From UBA5794 sp964196275 (GTDB lineage: Bacteria > Actinomycetota > Acidimicrobiia > Spongiisociales > UBA5794), in assembly GCA_964196275.1 (NCBI GenBank), contig CAXMSN010000087.1, forward strand, positions 1 through 17,646: 17,646 bases of DNA. Reading direction: 5' to 3'. The position numbers were made by a program, and so were the translations under genes. Below, one piece after another: positions 12,649 to 17,646 of the stretch (within the stretch, counting starts at the first letter, position 1; each line of letters starts with the position of its first letter). The notes beneath the pieces are model-generated. The model was not told the DNA's origin and ran no database searches. It saw nothing but the letters and a program-made list of their open reading frames with translations.

Positions 12649-15005
12649 CCAGCGTGCGTGAGCCAATGCAGCGCTATTTCGCAAGTGGGCCCGACCAGCC
12701 ACGGGCCCGGCGCGTCGGCGACGCGATCGTGATCGGAGTCGGCCTCTTCCTCATCCTGTGGACCGCAGTGAACGCCGATCGAGTGGCTGCCGCAGAATTG
12801 GCTCTCGTCGACCTTACTCGCAGCGTTCCTTCGTGGTTCGAGCAGATGTACACAGTCGCATACTTCCTCGGGTTTGCGATGGTCGTTGGACTGATCGTCG
12901 CGGTGCTCGGCGAGGGAAAGAAGCGGCTGGACCTCCTTCGGGACATCGTGCTTGCGGTCATCGGTTCACTTGCGATCGGCGCGTACCTGGCTTGGCAGGT
13001 TGGCGACGCTTCGGATGTCGTCCTCTTCCCCGAATTCATGGACAGGGATGTGAGCCCCACCTTTCCGATGATGAGGGTTGCCCTTCTGACGGGGGCCGTG
13101 GCGGTGTCGTCGCCCCACCTCTCACGGCCAATACGCAGGTTCGGATGGGCGATGGTGCTGCTGGTAGCCGTCTCGGGTTTCAGTCTTGGGTTCGGCTTTC
13201 CGAGCGATGCGGTAGGTGGATTCGGGATGGGGCTCGTCGCAGCCGGCGGCGTGCTTCTCATCTTCGGTTCCCCACGGGGGTATCCGGATGTCGCTGCCGT
13301 CTCAGCTGCACTTGCTGACCTCGGCCTTTCCGCCCGCGGTCTGACACCAGTCACAGATCAGTCCTGGGGCGTCCAGCGTCTGCTCGGTGAGATTCAGGGT
13401 GGAACAACGATCGAGGTGAAGGCGTACGGGCGTGACGCCACCGACTCGCAACTGCTCACCAAGGCGTGGAGGACCCTGTGGTACCGCGAGGGCGGTCAGA
13501 CGTTCAGCTACAGTCGTCTGCAGGCCGTCGAGCACGAGGCTCTGGTTCTCCTGATGGTTGGGAAGCATGCAAGCAATGTTCCTGAAGTCCTCGCCGCTGG
13601 GATCGGCGGAGATGACATGGCTCTCCTTGTAACGACACGGCAAGGAACATCTTTCGACAGCGCCTCGTTGACACATGAGCTGCTTGTTGCGGCGTGGACC
13701 GAGATCAGGAACTTCCACGATGCCGATATCTCGCACGGATCGCTCACCATCGATGCCTTCACAGATGACGATGGTGCCCCCATCCTTCACGATTTCTCGT
13801 CCGCTTCCCTCAACGCCACGCAGGTCCGCATCAATCTCGACACAGTGTCGTTCCTCTACTCCAGCGCGACCGAAGTAGGCGTCGACGCAGCTGTCCATGC
13901 TGCCATCGACGGAATGGGAGTCGACGCCCTCTCACGGGCCCTCCCCTTCCTCCAGACGCCCGCGCTGACACGAGCTGCGCGGCGGCAAGTGGAGAAGCCG
14001 AAGAAGTTCGTCGGCGATCTCCGAGAAGCCGTCGCAACCGCAGCCGATGCTGAACTTCCCGAACCAGCGAAGCTTCGAAGGGTCCGGGTCAAAGACCTCG
14101 TGATGCCTGCGTTGTCGCTCGTGGCAGCGTATGCACTGCTGTCGATGCTGACAGACATCGACTTCGTCGCTGTGTGGGATGTCATGCAGGACGCAACGTG
14201 GATATGGGTCTTCGTCGGCTTCGCCATCGGGCACATCGTCTTCTTCTTCGAGGCATCCAGCATGCTGTTCGCCACTGGCTCCGCACTCCCACTCAGACCA
14301 CTCACGGTCCTTCAGGTGTCTGTCAAATGGATCGGACTCGCAGTGCCGAGCGCTGCCGGCCGTGTAACCATGAACACTCTGTTCCTGAGGAAGTTCGGCG
14401 TGCCCCCGACTATTGCGGTGACACAGGGTGCACTCGACGGCGTCGCGGGGTTCGCCGTCGAGGCGCTGATATTGCTTGTCGCTTTCATCGCCGCTGACAT
14501 CGAGCTCGAGATCGACACAGCCGATGTCAATTGGGGACTGATCCTTCTCATCGTTGTGGTGATCGTCGTTGGGTCTCTCATCGCCATCACCCGCATCGCG
14601 AAGCTGCGCGAGACGGTCGTCCCCGTCATTCGGGATGCATGGGACCTGCTCATGGGCATCCTCAAGGATCCGATACGCACCCTCGGTCTTGTCGGAAGCA
14701 ACCTCGCTGCACGGACGATTCTGGCGATCGTGCTGTGGTTCATTCTTCAAGCCATCGGCACACCGCTCCCCCTCATAACAACGTTGGTAGTAACCGTCGC
14801 GACGAACTTGTTGGCCGGGCTTGTTCCGATCCCTGGCGGGATCGGTGTCGCAGAGGCCGTATTGACCTCACTGCTTGTATTCGCCGGCCTCAATCCGGAA
14901 GAAGCGTTCGCGGCGGCAATCGTGTTCAGGATCTCAACCTTCTACATCCCAGCAGGCGAGGGATTCTTTGCAATGCGATGGCTGGAGAAGGCCGATTACC
15001 TCTGA
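12645..15005 (+). CDS. LPG-synthase-type membrane protein with N-terminal helices and internal degenerate kinase-like domain
   Basis: The 786-residue protein has three parts. Residues about 25-208 hold roughly six membrane helices. Residues about 240-455 resemble a protein-kinase or APH fold: a possible beta-3 Lys (IEVKAYGRD, K259), a Glu-bearing helix (AVEHEALVLL), HGSLTIDAF (364-372) in place of the catalytic H-G/R-D loop, and LHDFSSA (381-387) in place of D-F-G. The catalytic Asp position is Ser and the metal-ligand Asn is not obvious, so it is probably a pseudokinase. Residues about 483-780 form the LPG_synthase_TM/UPF0104 region, with the hallmark VPIPGGIGVAEAVLTSLL (727-744). Relatives of the last part are lipid flippase-like (MprF membrane domain) proteins. 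No lysyltransferase domain is present. Lipid or polyprenyl-phosphate translocation controlled by the cytoplasmic domain is inferred. Confidence 0.85.
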   Translation: MTSVREPMQRYFASGPDQPRARRVGDAIVIGVGLFLILWTAVNADRVAAAELALVDLTRSVPSWFEQMYTVAYFLGFAMVVGLIVAVLGEGKKRLDLLRDIVLAVIGSLAIGAYLAWQVGDASDVVLFPEFMDRDVSPTFPMMRVALLTGAVAVSSPHLSRPIRRFGWAMVLLVAVSGFSLGFGFPSDAVGGFGMGLVAAGGVLLIFGSPRGYPDVAAVSAALADLGLSARGLTPVTDQSWGVQRLLGEIQGGTTIEVKAYGRDATDSQLLTKAWRTLWYREGGQTFSYSRLQAVEHEALVLLMVGKHASNVPEVLAAGIGGDDMALLVTTRQGTSFDSASLTHELLVAAWTEIRNFHDADISHGSLTIDAFTDDDGAPILHDFSSASLNATQVRINLDTVSFLYSSATEVGVDAAVHAAIDGMGVDALSRALPFLQTPALTRAARRQVEKPKKFVGDLREAVATAADAELPEPAKLRRVRVKDLVMPALSLVAAYALLSMLTDIDFVAVWDVMQDATWIWVFVGFAIGHIVFFFEASSMLFATGSALPLRPLTVLQVSVKWIGLAVPSAAGRVTMNTLFLRKFGVPPTIAVTQGALDGVAGFAVEALILLVAFIAADIELEIDTADVNWGLILLIVVVIVVGSLIAITRIAKLRETVVPVIRDAWDLLMGILKDPIRTLGLVGSNLAARTILAIVLWFILQAIGTPLPLITTLVVTVATNLLAGLVPIPGGIGVAEAVLTSLLVFAGLNPEEAFAAAIVFRISTFYIPAGEGFFAMRWLEKADYL

Positions 15006-15047
15006 CCCGAACCCCTGCGGCGAAACTGCCGACCACAGCATCGCCGG

Positions 15048-15053
15048 TACGAT
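15048..15053 (+). promoter_or_regulatory. Leaderless -10 box of the two-component operon
   Basis: TACGAT (TANNNT) lies exactly 6 nt before the ATG at 15060, giving a predicted start site on that A. It sits in the 54-bp gap after the preceding gene, so the kinase/regulator pair probably has its own promoter. No clear -35 and no Shine-Dalgarno sequence are seen. Confidence 0.5.
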
Positions 15054-15059
15054 TCGAAC

Positions 15060-16397
15060 ATGAAACCAGCGGCCGACCGGAGTCCGACTGAGAGAGCCTC
15101 ACTCGACGTAGGGCGGAGAGGACGGTTCGACCTCGGATTCGTTGGAGCAACAGCTGCCGTGGCTGCCGTAGCTGCGGTGGCCGTCGCCGCTGCTCTGGCC
15201 TTCGTGATACCGAGCATCGTGGAGCGTCACCTCCTTGAAGGGACTGCCAATTCGATCCACGACACGATCCACGAGATCGCCGACTCGATCGGTCCTGCGG
15301 GGAACCTCAGCGAGGAGAACCTGGAAGCTCTCCAATCCCAGATCGATCGATCGCTCCTGGGTCGCGAGATAGTCCGAGTCAAGATATGGAACGACGACGG
15401 GACCATTGTCTTCTCCGACGAGCCTCGGCTGATCGGCATCAACTACGGCCTTTCGGACGACTTGCTCGTGGCGTTCAACGGTGACCTCGTCTACGAAACA
15501 CCATCGCTGACGCGACCCGAGAACGTGTTCGAGCGCGGTCTCGGCGACCTTCGCGAGTATTACGTCCCCTTCCACAACTCAGACGAGGGGGTTGATTTCG
15601 TATTCGAGGTATATGAAATCTCGGACAACCTTGTCGACACCGTGGACAACATTCGGTATGCGATCTGGATCAGTCTCGGACTCGGGGCGATGGCGCTCCT
15701 CGCTGCGTTGGCAGCAGCAACGATCGCCAACGCTCGAGCCGAACGAAGACAGAAGGAGCGCTCAGAGCGACTCATCAGGCAACTGTTGGAGGCGAGGGAT
15801 GATGAGCGGACACGGATCATCGGGGCCTTGCACGACGACATCGGCCAGCCGCTGTATCGGATCCTCTTCGGACTACAGGCGACCCGCGCCATGGTCGAAC
15901 AGGGCTCCGATGCTCAGAACGAGTTACTCAACCTCGACAGTCTCGTGCGGGAAGTCGACGCGACGCTTCGATCGGAACTCACCGCGCTGCGCGACGAGCC
16001 TGGCGTAGAGATCGATCTTGAACTGGCACTGGCTGAACTGGTGGAGGTGGCTGAAGCGGAGACCGACCTGGAAATCGACTTCGAATCCGATGTCGACGCT
16101 GACCTGCCGCTCGCCCACCGAGCGACGTTGTACCGAGCGGCGAAGGAGGCCCTCACGAACGTCGAGCGTCACGCCCATGCCGTTCACGTGACGGTCCGAC
16201 TCATCGAGGGCAGGGAATCTACGATGGTCGAGGTGATCGATGACGGTGCAGGTGCAATAGGCAATCCTGGACTGGGACTCACCACCACGAGGGACAGGCT
16301 CGAGGCGATCGGCGGGGGTATCCAGGTGGAAGACGCAAAGGGCGGCGGGACGCGATTCGTCGCATGGGTACCGCTCGAACGATCGGTGTCACCATGA
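15060..16397 (+). CDS. NarL/DesK-type sensor histidine kinase (HisKA_3)
   Basis: The 445-residue kinase has two membrane helices (about 27-51 and 200-223) enclosing an extracytoplasmic sensor domain of about 150 residues with a beta strand run IVRVKIWNDDGTIVFSD, which looks like a PAS/Cache-type fold. After a short linker comes the HisKA_3 dimerisation helix with the phospho-acceptor His258 in GALHDDIGQPLYRI. The HATPase_c domain has an N box (EALTNVERHAHA, Asn367), the G1 block DDGAG and the G2 block GLGLTTTRDRLEAIGG. It autophosphorylates and passes the phosphate to the regulator encoded next, whose ATG overlaps its stop by 4 nt. The sensed signal is unknown; the sensor is acidic and lacks Cys residues, so thiol sensing is unlikely. 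Confidence 0.94.
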   Translation: MKPAADRSPTERASLDVGRRGRFDLGFVGATAAVAAVAAVAVAAALAFVIPSIVERHLLEGTANSIHDTIHEIADSIGPAGNLSEENLEALQSQIDRSLLGREIVRVKIWNDDGTIVFSDEPRLIGINYGLSDDLLVAFNGDLVYETPSLTRPENVFERGLGDLREYYVPFHNSDEGVDFVFEVYEISDNLVDTVDNIRYAIWISLGLGAMALLAALAAATIANARAERRQKERSERLIRQLLEARDDERTRIIGALHDDIGQPLYRILFGLQATRAMVEQGSDAQNELLNLDSLVREVDATLRSELTALRDEPGVEIDLELALAELVEVAEAETDLEIDFESDVDADLPLAHRATLYRAAKEALTNVERHAHAVHVTVRLIEGRESTMVEVIDDGAGAIGNPGLGLTTTRDRLEAIGGGIQVEDAKGGGTRFVAWVPLERSVSP

Positions 16398-17026
16398 TCA
16401 AGGTTGCGATTGCAGACGACCACCGCATCATCAGGGACGGTATCGAACTCCTCCTCTCCGGAACCGACCACATCGATATCGTTGCTCAAGCGAACGACGG
16501 CACAGAGTTGCTCCGGATCCTTGAGGACACTGACGTCGACGTCGTGCTCCTCGACGTACGCATGCCCGGCATGACTGGACTCGACGTCATGGAGCGCATT
16601 ACAGCGCTCGACGCCGACTTAGCAGTCGTCATGCTGAGCATGTACGGAGACCCGGTGTACGTGAGCAGGGCCATTGAGCTCGGGGCATCGGGCTACCTCC
16701 TCAAGAGCGTCGGCCAGGAAGAACTTGTGAAGGCCATAGACACGGTCGCGGCAGGAAAGTCGTACTTCCAGACTGATGTGAGCGGACCCCTCGTCGCACG
16801 AATGGTCGGAACGGGCGCACCCGGCCCCGTGGGAGATATCACGATCGAACAGCGCGAGATCCTCCAGCTCCTCGCCGACGGCAACGACAACAGCTCTATC
16901 GCCCGTTCACTGTCGGTGAGCGACGCCACAGTGAAAGCGAAACTCAGGGCGATCTATGCGCTGCTTGGCGTCCAGCGCCGCTCAGAGGCCGTTGCGGTAG
17001 CCATGAGGCTCGGACTCATCACGTAG
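16394..17026 (+). CDS. NarL/LuxR-family response regulator
   Basis: The 210-residue regulator has a receiver domain (about 2-118) with acidic pocket Asp8/Asp9, phospho-acceptor Asp54 in VVLLDVRMPGMTG, the switch Ser in VVMLSMYGD and Lys104 in YLLKS. A LuxR-type helix-turn-helix follows (about 148-208: QREILQLLADGNDNSSIARSL and S-D-A-T-V-K-A-K-L). The usual H in V-K-x-H-L is replaced by K. Translation starts at the ATGA overlap with the kinase gene; an in-frame ATG 30 nt upstream would add ten residues to the receiver N-terminus and is not needed. The pair forms a complete two-component system. Target promoters cannot be read from this window. Confidence 0.94.
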   Translation: MIKVAIADDHRIIRDGIELLLSGTDHIDIVAQANDGTELLRILEDTDVDVVLLDVRMPGMTGLDVMERITALDADLAVVMLSMYGDPVYVSRAIELGASGYLLKSVGQEELVKAIDTVAAGKSYFQTDVSGPLVARMVGTGAPGPVGDITIEQREILQLLADGNDNSSIARSLSVSDATVKAKLRAIYALLGVQRRSEAVAVAMRLGLIT

Positions 17027-17045
17027 TCGGTCGCTTCGCTCACTC

Positions 17046-17076
17046 CGTAGTACCTGATACGTAGTACGTACTACGT
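17046..17076. repeat. Direct repeat plus 18-bp perfect palindrome after the two-component operon
   Basis: CGTAGTAC occurs at 17046-17053 and 17060-17067 (14-bp period). The second copy is half of the 18-bp perfect palindrome ACGTAGTACGTACTACGT at 17059-17076. The rest of the 244-bp spacer (17027-17270) contains the smaller palindrome CCGTATACGG at 17160-17169 and a GGGCG/CGCCC hairpin at 17186-17197; no small gene is evident. A regulatory site, weak terminator or repeat remnant is possible. Confidence 0.7.
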
Positions 17077-17256
17077 GATCGGTGGTCTGAGGTCTCTCGG
17101 TAGGGCCATAAGTCACAATCGAACGTCCGAATGGCTATCTGAGCGCGACCCAAAAGATGCCGTATACGGGCGGTTGTCCTCTGCCGGGCGAGCGCCCATA
17201 GCCATACGTTGTCTGGATGGGAGATATCCGCCGCCATACAGGTGGGGAACCGACCA

Positions 17257-17262
17257 AGGAGG
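17257..17262 (+). promoter_or_regulatory. Shine-Dalgarno AGGAGG for the terminal lipoprotein gene
   Basis: AGGAGG within AAGGAGGAG ends 8 nt before the ATG at 17271. It fixes the start of the partial gene at the right edge. Confidence 0.8.
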
Positions 17263-17270
17263 AGACTCAC

Positions 17271-17646
17271 ATGCGGACCAAGGGCAGATGGCTCATGGTT
17301 GTGTTTGTCTTGGCACTTGTTGCCGCGGCGTGCACCTCAGATACCGAAGACACAACGACAACCCAGGCACCGGCGACGACGGTGACGACAACGACGCTGG
17401 GAACGACGACAACGGTCGCACCCACCACGACCGAGGCTCCACCGACAACAGAGGCACCGGCACCCGTGGATCCCGCCGAGCGTTCGTTGGATGCTCCGGT
17501 GGCGACAATCACGGTTGATGGCGACCCTTCGGATTGGGAGTCAATTTCTGGTCTTGCGACGACGCTCGAACCGATCGTCGATCGAGCAGGCGATGCTCTT
17601 GAGAGCAAGGACGTCACGATCAAGATGGCGCACGACGATACGTACG
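17271..17646 (+). CDS. Lipoprotein with Thr/Pro-rich linker and CBM9/DOMON-like module (3' end outside window)
   Basis: About 125 residues are visible and the frame stays open to the window end. The start (MRTKGRWLMVVFVLALVAAAC) is a short lipoprotein signal with lipobox VAAAC split here by length; lipidation would be at the Cys near residue 21. A Thr-rich, Pro- and Ala-containing linker follows up to about residue 65, of the kind that spans the wall in actinomycete surface proteins. Then V-A-T-I-T-V-D-G-D-P-S-D-W-E-S-I begins a module resembling the N-terminus of CBM9/DOMON-type sugar- or heme-binding domains (I-x-V-D-G-x-x-x-D-W). The remainder is missing, so binding specificity is unknown. 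It has its own Shine-Dalgarno sequence and follows the two-component operon on the same strand. Confidence 0.8.
   Translation, partial: MRTKGRWLMVVFVLALVAAACTSDTEDTTTTQAPATTVTTTTLGTTTTVAPTTTEAPPTTEAPAPVDPAERSLDAPVATITVDGDPSDWESISGLATTLEPIVDRAGDALESKDVTIKMAHDDTY

Noticed and set aside
13932..14750. 272-codon minus-strand open frame opposite the LPG-type gene
   Set aside because: Composition is charged and repetitive without any domain, and the plus-strand gene explains the codon structure; it is a GC-rich antisense shadow.
762..17048. Similarity between GGTCGCT-GA-CGCTCC (762-776 region) and GGTCGCT-T-CGCTCA (17030-17045 region) as copies of one dispersed element
   Set aside because: The shared stretch is only about a dozen bases with an indel, too little to claim a common repeat family from this window.

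Overview
The window is 17.6 kb of GC-rich bacterial DNA, almost entirely coding, with many 4-nt ATGA/GTGA gene overlaps. It most likely comes from a high-GC actinomycete, possibly Acidimicrobiia-like. The reasons are the GC-rich codon use, a PASTA surface protein, a DUF2252 protein, a kinase-like/LPG-synthase-type membrane protein, a Thr/Pro-linker lipoprotein and several apparently leaderless promoters (TANNNT exactly 6 nt before the start codon). The taxonomic call is inference; no rRNA or phylogenetic marker is present. I see no tRNA, rRNA, CRISPR array, insertion sequence or phage gene.

Layout. (1) 1-1169, minus strand: tatB-like gene and tatC (its 3' end runs off the left edge), a twin-arginine export unit. 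The tatB tail carries an in-frame 54-bp repeat, a perfect hairpin and a heptamer tandem repeat. (2) 1382-3058, plus: secreted, membrane-anchored protein with a DUF4397-like domain and three PASTA domains. (3) 3141-7663, minus: a molybdate-uptake operon in the order XRE/PBP-like regulator, modA, modB, modC, every junction overlapping by 4 nt, followed after 71 bp by a permease of a different family (ABC-3, Zn/Mn type) with no cognate ATPase or binding protein nearby. (4) 7813-10418, plus: AI-2E family transporter coupled to a DUF2252 kinase-fold protein. (5) 10421-11668, minus: a 12-helix membrane protein that may be a reduced relative of heme-copper oxidase subunit I. (6) 11763-15005, plus: c-type cytochrome lipoprotein, YbaK/ProX-type deacylase and a 786-residue LPG-synthase-type membrane protein containing a degenerate kinase-like domain, all overlapping. 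(7) 15060-17026, plus: NarL-type two-component pair. (8) 17271 to the right edge, plus: start of a lipoprotein with a Thr-rich linker and a CBM9/DOMON-like module.

How the genes work together. The regulator, ModA, ModB and ModC form a self-contained molybdate sensing and import system; a palindrome overlapping the regulator's own -10 box suggests autoregulation. The cytochrome and the oxidase-like protein are transcribed divergently from a 94-bp spacer and may be a redox pair. The kinase/regulator pair is tightly coupled and lies directly before a cell-surface lipoprotein, though no control site links them. No gene-free stretch exceeds 300 bp; the two largest spacers (1170-1381 and 17027-17270) hold promoter-like elements and short repeats.

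I see no clear-cut new defence or mobile system. The most unusual items are the oxidase-like protein, the membrane/pseudokinase fusion, the regulator operator on a leaderless promoter, and the repeat element translated inside tatB.
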